This document shows, piece after piece, positions 14,091 to 25,382 of a DNA stretch of 64,000 bases; positions within the stretch are counted from its first letter, which is position 1, and the number at the start of each line of letters is the position of its first letter. The notes beneath the pieces were generated by a model, which did not search any database, was not told the DNA's origin, and worked only from the letters and a program-made list of their open reading frames with translations. The DNA comes from Phoenix dactylifera (Eukaryota; Streptophyta; Magnoliopsida; Arecales; Arecaceae): NCBI RefSeq assembly GCF_009389715.1, contig NC_052401.1, positions 4,003,530 through 4,067,529 on the forward strand, given 5' to 3'. The translations under genes were made by a program, and so were the position numbers.

Positions 14091-14545
14091 ATGTTATAAA
14101 GATCCGTGCGGACGTGTATTTAGTCTCACATCGGTTATTCGCTAGGTAGATCTTTGATACTTATATAGGATCAAAAAACCCAAATAATACATTCCGGCTA
14201 GCCATTTTGGATGTGGTCCTAGATTGTTACAAATAATATAGAGCGGACCCAGCCCATAATCTATGTAGACTAGGAGACACTGCAGCACGGGTCCATCGGG
14301 GCTGACCATGGATCGATTGTGGTGTTTGTGAATAGATTTGAATGAATTTGAACCCTTAGCCTGATAAGGACGTCAGAGCTTGAATGGGGGGAGTATGTAA
14401 GGATCCGTGCAGGCGTGTGTTTAATTTTACATCGATTATTTGCTGAGTAGATTTTGGATACTTATACAGAATCAAGAAATCCAAATAATAGCTTCCGACT
14501 AGCTATTTTAGATAAGATTTTAAGCTATTATCGATGTTACGTACC
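14091..14545 (+). mobile_element. TRIM-like LTR-retrotransposon fossil
   Basis: Two related direct repeats of roughly 140 bp lie about 300 bp apart: about 14091-14229 and about 14394-14540. Both carry 'gatccgtgc', 'ttcgctrrgtagat', 'tacttata' and 'ccaaataata'. The short stretch between them begins with a primer-binding-site-like sequence just inside the left repeat and ends with a purine tract (ggggggag) just before the right repeat. Short terminal repeats, a PBS, a PPT and no coding capacity are the layout of terminal-repeat retrotransposons in miniature (TRIM). The repeats are clearly diverged, so the copy is old. The exact outer edges and target duplication are uncertain. Confidence 0.55.
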
Positions 14546-15093
14546 TTTTTATCCAAATACACTGACGTCTTAAAAAAAAAAATAGAGCAAATCCCTTGGC
14601 GGTGGTAACATGTCACTAAAAACATTAAAAATCTACAATGAAGTACACATCCTCCAGTTGTCCGCAGTTGATTTTTCGCGCCAAGCCACTTCCATTGCCA
14701 TCATTTGTACCACTTGGCTCCTTAAACCATCCAATCCCCAATAAGATCATCTGATCCACCTCCAATCGCCATATTTATCAACGCTTCAATAATGTCCCGA
14801 ATCTAGGTTGGGTCCCACCAAAATTTGACACATGGTAGACTTGAAGGGTGTTCATGATGCTGTTTCCTGTGATCTGTCGGTCAGCTTATCCTTCTCCTAC
14901 TCCGGTCAAGAATCTAGCATCACCGGATTTGAATCATAAGACAAGGTCGCAATCTATGTCTCCTTCCTAGAAGGCTTGCTTCAAAAGTGCCACCGACTAA
15001 ACTACAAAATTCCCATAATTATCACGTTGTGTATTTCTCGAACTGGACCAGAGCGGTCCGGTATTCAGACCAAATCTAACTGTGTCTATCCCA
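14546..15093. other. Intergenic DNA, nothing recognised
   Basis: Mixed-composition sequence between the TRIM fossil and the LINE tail. No supported feature. Confidence 0.45.
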
Positions 15094-15545
15094 TCATGCT
15101 GTCTCAATCTTTAGAATCACTGAGATTGTACCTATGGAGATTTTTTTTTCTTTTACTGAAATGGATGATAGTATGGGTACATCCAAAAAATTTAAAAGAC
15201 AACATATCCATAGTTCATTAGGCAGCTCCTCTCCAACCCAAAAAGTGTCTCTGGACTCTAAAGTGGTTGGCCACATATAAAGCCACCTAGTCTGCAGCTC
15301 CATTTGCCTCTTTGTAGATGTGCTTAGCTTGGAAGGCCACCTCGCCACAAATCATAGTTCGGATGTCTCGAATCAAGGGGCGACACTTATCTATACCGTC
15401 GGTATTCAACTGGACCCAGCCAATAACCGTAGCCGAATCTCCCTCAAGCAGTAGAGCTATAGCCTGTAACACACGCGGAGCATAACCTAAACCGGCCCAT
15501 GCCACCCTCAGCTCAGCCTCGGGACTGAGGTGTCGAAACCTATGG
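15094..15545 (-). mobile_element. LINE fragment: RNase H-like (RVT_3) C-terminal tail
   Basis: Minus-strand reading from about 15545 gives PEAELRVAWAGLGYAPRVLQ, then LLLEGDSATVIGWV, then LIRDI, HIYKEANGAAD and, in a shifted frame, ANHFRVQRHFLGW. This is the conserved run of the RNase H-like domain (RVT_3) found at the C-terminus of plant L1-type LINE polyproteins: the GDS strand, the 'IRDI' helix, and the 'H(I/V)YREANxAAD' catalytic-helix motif. The N-terminal part of the domain and the reverse transcriptase are missing, and at least one frame change occurs after the AAD motif. The copy is therefore dead and 5'-truncated. Confidence 0.7.
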
Positions 15546-15677
15546 AGATCTCAATTAGCAAAAGGATACGTGGTTCCACATGCATGGTATTTCAAGTAAT
15601 TGGAATTGGTGTTGGGAGAAAAGATGGTCTGAACCGGGCTTGGATGGATGCTTAGAATTTGGAACATGTTTAGGAAC

Positions 15678-15686
15678 AAGGACAAG
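15678..15686. repeat. 9-bp target-site duplication, left copy
   Basis: AAGGACAAG lies directly outside the left terminal inverted repeat of the element at 15687-16609. The same 9 bases follow the right terminus. A 9-bp duplication is characteristic of Mutator-like transposons. Confidence 0.85.
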
Positions 15687-16609
15687 GGGTGGTTCTATAT
15701 ACACCCCCCTATTGCTCAGGACACCCCCCAAAAATTAAAAAAAAATTAAATACTCTCTACACCCCCCATTTGCTAAGGACACCCCTAAAAAATTAAAAAT
15801 TCCTAAATTACCCCCACCCTTCCCACCCCCTCACCTAAATTGCTCTCTACCCCCCAACCCCCCCCCCACCCCGCTCTTCCCCTCCAAAACACTCGCCGGC
15901 GGAGGAGGAGGGAGGCGGAGGAGGAGGACGGAGGCGGGGGATGGGGAGGAGGAGGAAGGAGGACGGAGGGGAAGAGGAGTGAGAGGAGGTGGCGGAGAGG
16001 AGGAGCGGAGGAGGAACGGGGAGGCGGAGGAGGTGGAGGGGAGGACGGGAGGTGGAGGAGGTGGGGATGGGAGGAGGAGAAGAGGACGGGGAGTGGGGAG
16101 GAGGAAGGAAGCGGGCGCAGGGGGGAGGGGGGAGGAAGACGAGGCGGAGGGGTGATGGGGGAGGCGGAGGAGGAGGAGGAGGAGGCGGAGGAGGAGGACG
16201 GGGAGGTGGGGGATGGGGAGGAGGAGGAGGAGGGGGAGGGGTGATGGGGGAGGCGGGGAATCAGGAGGGGTAGGAGGGGGGAGGCGGAGGAGGAGGACGG
16301 GGAGGTGGGGGATGGGGAGGAGGAGGAAGCGGGCGCAGGGGGGAGGGGGGGAGGAAGAGGAGGAGGAGGGTGATGGGGGAGGCGGAGGAGGAGGAGGAGG
16401 AGGCGGGCAGTGAGGAGGAGGGGGAGGAGGAGGCGCGGCAGTGAGGCGGAGGAGGAGGAGGAGGAGGCGGGCAGTGAGGAGGAAGGGGGTGTACTGAGAA
16501 AATTTCAAAGGCAATATGGTAATTACACTAAAGGTTAGTTTGGGGTATTTTTTTTTTGGTTTTTGGGGGGGTTGTCCTTAGCAATAGGGGGGTGTATATA
16601 GAACCACCC
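15687..16609. mobile_element. Non-autonomous Mutator-like element (MULE/MITE) with a G-rich minisatellite interior
   Basis: The element begins GGGTGGTTCTATATACACCC and ends with its inverse. The first 30 bases of the two ends are identical and similarity continues to about 50 bases (CCCCCC, TATTGCT, AGGACA, CCCCCC, AAAAA). Both sides are flanked by AAGGACAAG. Near the left end a second, diverged copy of the terminal sequence occurs at about 15755-15800. The interior from about 15895 to 16490 is almost wholly (GGA/GGC)n-type repeat on the plus strand. There is no transposase, so the element is non-autonomous and must depend on a MULE elsewhere. Near-perfect TIRs and a perfect duplication point to a recent insertion. 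Long open frames on both strands inside it are products of the triplet repeat. Confidence 0.85.
15895..16490 (+). repeat. GGA/GGC-rich triplet minisatellite
   Basis: Imperfect arrays of ggaggaggc, ggaggaggaggac and gggatggggagg run for about 600 bp on the plus strand, with internal duplications of a 'gcgggcgcaggggggag' block at about 16110 and 16329. The dense G runs give the strand high potential for G-quadruplex formation. It lies wholly inside the MULE. Confidence 0.9.
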
Positions 16610-16618
16610 AAGGACAAG
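16610..16618. repeat. 9-bp target-site duplication, right copy
   Basis: AAGGACAAG follows the right terminus GAACCACCC of the MULE and matches the left copy at 15678-15686 exactly. Confidence 0.85.
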
Positions 16619-16865
16619 TGTTCTGGTAGGTTGACAATTTTTTGAAGGAATATTTTGCTCAAACACTAGAAAGCGGATTTGATAACAATTAAATATTCTT
16701 GTAATCCAACATGATCATTGGCATCAAAACCCATATCTTAGTTAAATTATTTTGTTCCTTGAATCATAAGACAAGGAGTCAGCTGGTAATTATGTGTCTT
16801 CTCTTTACTCATTAATTTTTTTGTTTATTTGAAAGGAGACATATCCGGGTGGCTTTGCCTCCCTC

Positions 16866-16866
<1 letters not shown>

Positions 16867-16912
<46 letters not shown>

Positions 16913-16920
16913 ATATATAA
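16867..16920. repeat. (AT)n microsatellite
   Basis: An AT dinucleotide run with two interruptions (ttatat). Confidence 0.95.
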
Positions 16921-17040
16921 ACAAAAAGAAAGGAGACATACTGTAAGCATTCGTGCTTGCATTTGTTCGGAACAAACAATGCCGGTATCCATGACCCTTA
17001 ACCCGCGCAGCACCATAACAAAGAGCCTCACTTTTGGGTA

Positions 17041-17130
17041 ATGCAGTCTAAAAGATGTTGGATGTGTAATTGTGAAAACTTTAATGCAGTCTAAAAGAAT
17101 GTTGGATGTGTAATTGTGAAAACTTTAAAT
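17041..17130 (+). repeat. Tandem duplication of about 43 bp
   Basis: The block starting 'atgcagtctaaaaga' and ending 'gtgaaaactttaa' occurs twice head to tail. The copies differ by a single inserted base, so the duplication is young. Confidence 0.9.
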
Positions 17131-18305
17131 TTTTCTATTGCTATTGCAGTCATCAAGAATAACAGTGAGAGTGCCATCAATCATTTTTTTCGAAAAAAGA
17201 AGAAAAGAAAATTTGCTTATGCCCTACCATTGGAAACATTGGAGAAGGGACAACAAAAATGAAAGGATGCTTCATTGAAATTGGATGAGGACGTAGGGTC
17301 CAATCCAATGACTATCAACTGAATCTTACCGGGTCAGTTAGAAATTGAGGGAAAAGAGATGAATTTAGAACTACAAGTAGAAAAACTAAGAGGGTACACT
17401 TTTTTTCTTGTGGTGGGAGTTTTCAATCTCATCCATAAGAGTTGTAATGTATAGTGCTTTCTGAAATGATTTGCGTTATCACAGGAACGTCCATAGAATT
17501 ATCAAGCAATGTTCTTTACGTTTCCTCCCTACTTTTCCCTTGCCCTGAATCAAGACAAAGGCTCATCATTATGGATTCCCCAATCATATAAATGATACCA
17601 TACCAGTAGGGAAGCATGTCATTCAAAGTCTACAAAAATGCACGTAAGGGACAGTTGCCGAGAGGAAACAAAACTCATAAAAACAGAGGATGAAAGGGAC
17701 GATACAATATCCATTTAATCATTGTCCTTGGTACTGAGTTTTTGGTGCTCAATCAGAGTAACCAAAGGAAGAAATATGACAGTATACTTCATGCAACTTC
17801 TTCTTAACAAACCCTTCTTCAGAGCGCTCTTCCAAAGCAATTCACTTGCAAGGGAATAATACATGTAATCACGGATACAGACATCATTCTCAAGAGAATG
17901 CTGTTTTACATGAAGCCATGGATATGGTTAAGAGTAGGACCAGGTGTATATTAAACTGCTTCGATCGAAGTTATAGGTTTCTCTTTTAGTAGAGATAATT
18001 CTTTTCTGCAAGGAACCATGCCAAAACTAATCATCCTCTCTCCGCATCCTTGTTTACATAGAATTATAACATGATACAGGTTCGAGAACATATCTAATTT
18101 CACAGGAAGTGGTCACACTACAAGAGACCAAGTATGTGATGCCACACAATAATGTCAACTTTGCCTGCTTATTTCTAATAACGATGATACATTCATCTGT
18201 ATTCACGTGAAGTTTTGCTCCTCTGATAACTTTGATATATAATGCAAATACAAATTAAAAACCCAGCCATCCCCTCTGAAAATTTAAGGATATTGTCGTT
18301 ATGGT
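17131..18305. other. Intergenic DNA, nothing recognised
   Basis: No supported gene. Being immediately downstream of the DREB reading frame on the minus strand, its right part may have been that gene's 3' untranslated region. Confidence 0.4.
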
Positions 18306-18837
18306 CTACAACGGCGGATCCCACAGCGACCCTTGCAAGCCATCCTCTGGCTCACCAGTATCATTGGGCCAGGCCGGTGGAGTCAGAAGCATCGCCTCCG
18401 CCAGCTCGTCCCACATGGTCGGCGAGTCGAGCCCGAGCTCATCATTCGACAGCCTCTCGAACGCCGGCGAGCCCGAGCTAACGGGACCGGGCCGGCTGGC
18501 GCCGAAGTCCGGTGCCAACCGGAACCGGGCGGCGGCTTCGAGGGCGGCAGACCGGATATCGCTCGGGTCGGAGCTGGCGGGCCGAGGGAGCTGGTCGGCG
18601 GCCTCCGGGAAATTGAGCCGAGCGTCGCGGCCCTTGAGCCGGAGCGCGGCCACGTCGTGGGCGACAGCGGCCATCTCGGCCGACTCAAAGCTTCCGAGCC
18701 AAATCCGAGTCTTCTTTCCGGGCTCCCGAATCTCGGAGACCCACTTCCCCCACTTACGCTTGCGGAACCCCCCGGTAGTTCACCGCCGGCACGCCGGCAT
18801 CCTTCATGTCCGCTTTATTCTCATGCTCCATTTCCAT
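18306..18837 (-). pseudogene. DREB-type AP2/ERF transcription factor gene, frameshifted
   Basis: The minus strand encodes an AP2/ERF DNA-binding domain and an acidic C-terminus. From the ATG at 18837 the frame runs MEMEHENKADMKDAG... to YRGV. One extra base at about 18765 then breaks the frame. From there the second frame gives [41 protein letters not shown] and LNFP, and runs on through [13 protein letters not shown] and [10 protein letters not shown] to the stop at 18306. WVSEIREP, with Val and Glu at AP2 positions 14 and 19, is the DREB signature. The gene is intronless, as is usual for DREBs. A TATA box lies about 80 bp upstream. Apart from the one-base insertion the gene looks intact and GC-rich, so it is either a very recent pseudogene or a sequencing/assembly error in a homopolymer-rich spot. 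Confidence 0.8.
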
Positions 18838-18916
18838 GCACACCTTATCCAGGATAAGAGGACAGCCTAAAAGAATATTATGGTGGTCGATCTATAACAA
18901 GGGGGAGGGTGGAGAG

Positions 18917-18925
18917 TATATATAA
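18917..18925 (-). promoter_or_regulatory. TATA box of the DREB-like gene
   Basis: On the minus strand the sequence TTATATATA lies about 80 bp upstream of the ATG at 18837, in a C-rich leader. That distance suits a short 5' untranslated region. Confidence 0.55.
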
Positions 18926-19880
18926 CGGGAGGGGGAGGCGTTTTTGGTCGCATGGGATGAGCTTCTGAGTAGCTACGTAGAGAAGGAATATAATAATTCG
19001 GGGATGATATTTTATGAGGATTGCATGCATTTGCACTTGAGAATCGAGATATATATCCTGAGATATATACGGGGGAATAATGCATAAATGTAGGAATAAG
19101 CGGCGCTATTTTAAGCTAAGAGGAGACAGCTGGATCACCGAAGGAAGGGAAAAGAGGAAGCAGAGAGAGAAAGAGAGAGGGCGTCACAATCGCACTCTGG
19201 CTTCCATTAAGGAGGGTATCACCGTGTCAGCGTGAGGTTTGAATGTCGCGTGGGTCCCAATTTGGAGGTTGGAAGTGGGTGGGGATGGCGACTGGCAGGT
19301 GCCTGTTGACCCTAGAACGGAAGTATATTTTGGATAAGGCCGTACTTTTCCGATGGACCAAAAAAGCCGAGATCCGAGCGGCCGGGATTCTCCAACGGGT
19401 AACAAAATGCCTTGCGATGGAGGACGTCTGGGCTTTGGCAGTCGTGCTCTCTCGTGATGCACGGATTTGGATGCGTGTATAGGGAAGGAAAAAAGATGGA
19501 ATAATCCGTACGTGGCAGTGTAGTGTGGTCTGTGGATCCGGGGAAGTATGGATTCTAGGGCTTGACTCGTGTGGACGTGTCCAAAATTAGGCCCATGTGG
19601 TTGGGTTCGGACTGGGTCCAGCGTGGTACGGACCCGATCCAGTTGTGCTTGTTCCATCTGGCTTAATGATTGGTAAAGCATGAGCTTCATATGGGCTAGA
19701 ATTAATAAGATAAAAATGATAACAAGCAATTAGCTAAATAGTCATATGCTTACCTTGTTCAACATACTACTGGTTGCAATTTTCGATATGGATGAAATTA
19801 ATCTACCGTATGTCATTATTATTAAGCATTCGAGCATGCCAAATTGTATTTCTTAACATAGAAAACCTTCGATCACATTT
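18926..19880. other. Intergenic DNA upstream of the DREB-like gene
   Basis: Contains a GA-rich run at 19155-19185. No gene recognised. Confidence 0.4.
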
Positions 19881-20090
19881 CAAATTCATGGAATGGCCAA
19901 TTCTTGCTTAAGCAAATGACGAGAATAGGTACCATATCATCTCTCTCCCTCTCTCTCTTCAAGAGCATTTTGGCACGAGATCATGCAAATTCGTGGAATG
20001 GCCAATTCTTGCTTGAGTAAATGGTGAGAATAGGTGCTATATCATCTCTCTCTCTCTCTCTCTCTTCAAGAACATTTTGGCACAAGATCA
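19881..20090 (+). repeat. 105-bp tandem duplication with embedded CT microsatellite
   Basis: Two head-to-tail copies (19881-19985 and 19986-20090) each carry 'ggaatggccaattcttgctt', a CT microsatellite and 'cattttggcac'. They differ by scattered substitutions, and the CT tract differs in composition between the copies. Confidence 0.9.
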
Positions 20091-21670
20091 TGACAATCCA
20101 AGTCACAAAATTTTTCTATAGTGACGCCTCCTCCGATAAATTTTCTAAATGTCACGGCGATAGGCAGACCATGTAATGAATTCTCCTAAGGCTCGAAGGC
20201 GTTCGGATGACTTTCGCAGACTTTGGATGCTTATGATCTCTCCTAATCAACACATGCATATGTTAAACAGTCAACCGCTACAGTACTTGTTATCATATAG
20301 TCCTCCTTCCTGCTAAACACTATTGTTGCAATAATGATGTAACCAAAGATGTTCTCTCCAATCATGGACTAGACACTAAAGAGGACATAAACATGTGGCT
20401 CGATCTCAAGTGTTCCCTGTTTCTATTCATTTAATTGATGGGGGCAGTAGCTGATGCTTGGTTTATTCTGATAGGACCAAATCACCAACACAAATGTGTA
20501 AGCTGACCAATTCGAACGGTGGCGCCCTGTGTTGCCATCAGAATCTGAAGCTATGTAACAAAACTTGGAACTGGTGATATTATATATCCTAGATAAAAAT
20601 GCGAGGAACCATTATATGATACATTATAATATTCTTGATAGAACTATGGAGACCGTGGTGTGATGGCATCACGGTGCTGTTGGATAGGAGAAAGAAGATT
20701 CCTGGCTGCTGCGTTTAAGGGAAAAGAGACACTTCTATCACTCTCAAACTAGGGGGAGCATTAGTGCAATGAGCTTGATACAGCTGCAGGTAGGTCCCCA
20801 CTCTTGCTTACGATTGTGAGGAACATAATTTATATATAGGAAGCTATTTTATCAATTTTTCTGTAGCTTTCTCTGATTTTTTTTTTTTACGTAGTTGGAG
20901 TTCTCTTTTTTTTCTTTTTTGTTGGCTGAGGAAAAAAAAAGAATGCTTGGCTCGTGTAGGGGGGAAAAGTTTTGCGGGTAAGCCTTGGCTCGTCTGTACT
21001 CATTTAATTCCTGGGTGCTTGGAATCAGCACAAAGTTTCTCTACTTCTTTGCTAATAAGACATTAAACTACATCTATGTTTCCTTAATAAAGATTAAACT
21101 ACATCTTTTGGTGACAAGTTGCCGCGTAGGGCTGAAGTAATTGGGGCATATTGTTTAAGCTTGATGATAAAAAAAATATCTCGGTGCACAAAATTTTTAC
21201 CACTGTAGAGATTATTTTTGTATTTCAAATTCATGATTTTTCAACTAAAATGGAGCGATCATATCATTGCACCGAAGCCTATCTTTATTGTTTTAACTTG
21301 GTGATCTATGTCAGAAATTAGTCAGATTGGAGTGCTCATGTATCATTAATTAGCCGAAGCTCATTGATGAATCTGAAGGCTCGACCTAGAACTCCATGCT
21401 TGATAAATGATCTAATTCTCTTCAAGCCTTGCAGTAAAACTTGTTTTTTTTAATAAAAAAAACTTATTCAATTAAGATTTTGATGTGTGATTCTTTTTTC
21501 CTGATTAGCAACTATTTTGCTTTTTTTGGCATATATTCTAAAATATGTTGCAGTTTTTGATGTTTAAGGGAGGTGCGAGTGTTATTGATTGATGGGAAAT
21601 GTTTACAGTGTGGAAGATATTTAGTGTGGAGGGTATTTACAAAATAGAGCCAGAAGTGGTCACATATAGC
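20091..21670. other. Intergenic DNA, nothing recognised
   Basis: AT-rich sequence with long T runs near 20878-20930. No supported gene or RNA. Confidence 0.45.
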
Positions 21671-21671
21671 T

Positions 21672-22404
21672 TCACGTCCTGCTCTCCACACGTATGTGTG
21701 GTGCGCGTGCTCTGCCCATGCAACGTGGAGCTGTTCCCAAAGTATTCCATCGGCTTCATGCAAATTCGCTCACGGACTGTCCTACACCCTGGTATCATCG
21801 AGATATTCCGTCCTCTTGGAGTTTTAATTAAAAAAATAATTTTTCTTATCTCCTATATTTTAATTTCCTTAAAATATTTTTTTTTGACATGTTTCTGTTA
21901 AAGTTGACTTTCAAAAAAAAAAAAATGTTGGTTCAAATGTGATGCATGTATCTTAATTTGGAACTATCGCGTTTTTTTAGTCTTACGGATCGATAGAGCC
22001 TATAAATTAAACTCTTTCAAAATTAATTCAAAAGCAATCTGGTGTCTCTAGGAGCGCTTTTTTTTTTTTTTTTGTATAGATAGAATTTTTTCATACTTTA
22101 ACTTTCTACTTTCTATTTATTTTATTTTTTTGGGCATGAAGGAGTTGCTCGGATCAAGCTATTCGTTAAAGAAGGATCAAACTGAATTGAATTGATGTAT
22201 TTTAAGAATGAGATCGCCGTAGACCTGCATGTTCTGGCCGCTGTGGCTTATCACCGTCAGTTCCTGCTCCCCACATATATAGTGCGCGCGCTCTGTCCAT
22301 GCAACGTGAAACTGTTCTCGAAATAGTCCATGGGCGTCATGCAAATTCGCTCACATACTGTCCTACACTCCGGTTTCATCGAGATATTCCATTCCCTTAG
22401 TGTC
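21672..22404 (+). repeat. Pair of about 150-bp direct repeats (21672-21823 and 22256-22404)
   Basis: Both copies carry the same ordered blocks: 'tcctgctc', 'ctctgyccatgcaacgtg', 'ctgttc', 'ggcttcatgcaaattcgctc' against 'ggcgtcatgcaaattcgctc', 'ctgtcctacac' and 'tcatcgagatattcc'. They are separated by about 430 bp of AT-rich DNA. No coding function was recognised. The arrangement could be the ends of an unidentified element or an old segmental duplication. Confidence 0.75.
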
Positions 22405-22990
22405 TTCCACTATAGTACGTGAGGTTCAAGTCTATAAATGAAAGGCCGCACGTTGCATGCATTACCGGAGTTGGAGAAGTTGCTTCGAAGCGAAAGATTT
22501 GGTTGTTTCTTTCTCTCCAAATGCACCACCATCCCACAGCCAAAACGCATCTTTTGGCAATCCTTCGTTCCCTGCTTCAAGCTTTGGTCGTCCAAGTAGT
22601 GTACAGATCCGTTGCGGAGCTAAACACAGCTGGCATATTAATCTTGGCTTCAATTTGTTGCCAGATCTGTTGGATAAATGGACATGAAACGAAGATGTGA
22701 TTCACCGTTTCATCCGAGCTTCCACACAAAGTGCAGTTTGCTGGGGCATTCCAGCTCCTCTTTTGAAGGTGGTCTCTTGTTAGAATCATGTTTTTGATTG
22801 GTAGCCACAAGAAGACATTTGCGTTCTCGGGCATTGACCAGTTTTCACAATCGTTTAAGTGGTGATGTTATACCTCCATGAATGAAAAAGAGGTAGCTAC
22901 TTCTTACTTTGAAGGCTTTCGAGACATCCCACTTCCATTCCACTTGGTCATCATCCTCGATCGAGAGCAATTGATAAATCGTCTGGTCAT
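22400..22990 (-). mobile_element. LINE fragment: zf-RVT zinc-binding region
   Basis: The minus strand reads DDQVEWKWDVSKAFKVRSSY, then in a shifted frame ENANVFLWL, ILTRDHLQKRSW, CTLCGSSDETVNHIFVSCPF and IQQIW, then after another frame change WWCIWRERNNQIF. This is the reverse-transcriptase zinc-binding domain (zf-RVT) and following segment of plant L1 LINE ORF2, with the CxxC...H...C ligand set visible. At least two frame breaks are present and the reverse transcriptase itself is absent, so the copy is dead and truncated at both sides. Confidence 0.75.
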
Positions 22991-24715
22991 CTCATCAGCC
23001 AGTTTAGCTCCTCTCCTCCCTACTGCTTAGGATCCTCCCAGAAGCTGGACGGGTGTTGAAGAAGTGCAATACTCTGGTTTCCATTTGCTGAGTACTAATA
23101 TTTATTAATTTCTGGACAAGATTGGTTACAAAAGAACAAAAGATGATCGCCAGAATGCTTCATTCCATCCAATAGCACAGGAGCGAACGCCTGATCGTCC
23201 GAAAGTTGCTGACCAACCAAAAGCAGTAGAGAAAGAACCCGAAGAAGGAAAGAAATATGTTTAGAAAGCACAAGACCAAAGAAATGCAGTTGACTTAGCT
23301 AGCTTCGGATGACTTTTGTGAGAGCTTTGTAGTCTTCGCTCGCTTTTGAGTTTTGCATGGAGTTGCATTTGAATTTGAAACGGGAAAGAGTAAATTAATA
23401 GGAAAAAGCCTGGGAAAGGATGAAGTGAGAGGGGGGAGCTGTGAGAGAGATTGCCTGATGGGTGTTTGAGCTCGGATCAGGTTGGCCTGGGTTAATTTGG
23501 ACCAAGCAATTCTTCTCAAACCCGCCGGTTCGACGAGATTATTCGGGGGGCAAGATGGTAAATCAACATGTCGTCTTCCACCTCTGCTAGGTTTTCTCCT
23601 CTCTGAGGGCCATTCCAGAATTTCCATTCGTCCATGCCTCCTTCGTTTCGGTCATTCAAATCACGCTGTGGAATCCCAGAGTGGACTCATATATAGTTGG
23701 ACATTTTCCTGGTTGGAAATCCATGAAATCATAATTAGATTGATGATCTAATTGAGTTCCAGCCTTTTGATCTGAAATCTTTTGCTGTCCATGGCAAATG
23801 GGGATTATTTAGGAACACATCGATCGTCATTTAGATACTAAGAGTCAATGATATATTTTTATTTTATTCTTTTGTTTTTTTGCAAACTATGGCATATGTA
23901 ACTTTGCCACCTCCTGTTTTTTTTCTTCCTCTATTTATTTTCTTTGATTTTTAAATTTTATAATTTTAAAATAAAATGATATATTTTAGCAATCTTTTTT
24001 CAATGCATCAAGTTGATGGAAAAATCGACCATTCTAATTGAGCTAATATACTAAAATTAACATGGTATTAGAACTGAAAATTGTATATTTTAAAATAGAT
24101 AATTCTAATTAGTTTGCTCAGAGAAGTTAACATTGGTATTAGAACTGAAGGTATTGGATTCAATTATATTTCTTTTTTAATTCACTTGTTTGTTATCTGG
24201 AATCTTCGTTTGTTATTTCTTGAGTCATTTTTAACTTATTTATATCTTAGTGCATGTTTTGGACTTAGCATGAGAAGGATAGATAAAGCTCCATATAAAT
24301 TGCTGAGTTGAATTTCTCTTCTTATAAACTACTTAGATTTTTAGGATGTAGTGATTACTCAACTTAAGCTTTTAGAATCTAGTGATTAGCCAACAACATT
24401 TACAAACACATAGATAATCATCTTGGTTTGTTGGCATAGTTGCTGCCTCATGCGTTGATATCAGTGAAAAAATTAATCCTACGTTCAAGTAGCAAATTTT
24501 GGCCACCCACGACAAGGATAACTATTGGACCTCTAATTCTTGGTCCTTTCACCCTCTGCATATTGTCCAGTGTTGCCATCTGTTTGCATGTATATCCTTT
24601 TTAACACATACATACATACATTTCAGTTTTTCTCTAAGTAAAAGTCAATATACATTTACCAGATAAAAACCACAACCCTTTATGCTTCTTTTTATAGCAC
24701 TACAGCTAAGTGATA
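22991..24715. other. Intergenic DNA, nothing recognised
   Basis: A 110-codon minus-strand frame at 23295-23627 is open but has no recognisable domain or splice partner. The rest is AT-rich. Confidence 0.4.
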
Positions 24716-24719
24716 TTTA

Positions 24720-24830
24720 ATTATTTTTTTGTATGAATATCCTTCTAAATATTGAATTTTATATGAATATCCTTTCAAATATTTAATTTTATACGAATAT
24801 CCATATAAATATTTCTTTTTGCACATCAAT
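24720..24830 (+). repeat. Three tandem copies of a ~31-bp AT-rich unit
   Basis: The unit 'tatgaatatccttycaaata' plus 'ttkaatttta' repeats three times with small changes (start positions near 24732, 24762 and 24792). Confidence 0.8.
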
Positions 24831-25382
24831 CCATTAAGAGTATTTTAGTCATTTTATTTTAAAACCGTTAATTTTTTAACGGATGGCATGGATACATAAG
24901 CACAAATATAGATAAAAAAAGTAGAATAGTAAAAATAATTTCAAAATTATATTTTATTTTTTAATTAAAATAAATATGATTTTTATTAATGGTGTTAAAA
25001 AACTATTATATTAAGAATATTTCTGAAAAATAGTGACTTATAAAGATACAGAAAAAATATAAATTTTAAAAAGTTATCCGTGTAAATTTAAATTTTTAGA
25101 AAGATATTTATGCAAAAAAAATTAGTTAATTTTATTGCAGTGGTCATAAAAAGTTTAGTATAAAAATCTTTTTTCACAAAATAAAAACAGCGGTTGCTCG
25201 TTCGACGGTTACGCCTCAACCGCTCCCCAATCTATAGCCAGCCGATCGGACGGCCAAGAGGTCGGTACGATCACCGAGTAGTTGGCCCGCACGTCCGTTC
25301 GGTGATCCCACCCTTTCCCGCCGTACCTTAACTACCGAATATGTCTACGCGGCCCAATTATATTTCTCCACCATCCCCATGC

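Noticed and set aside
15831-16514. 227-codon proline/serine-rich open frame (minus) and Gly/Glu/Arg-rich frames (plus)
   Set aside because: They are translations of the GGA/GGC triplet repeat inside the MULE. Several frames are open at once, and no domain or start context exists.
23295-23627. 110-codon minus-strand frame
   Set aside because: Open, but without domain, conserved motif or flanking exons. Probably chance in a moderately GC-rich patch.
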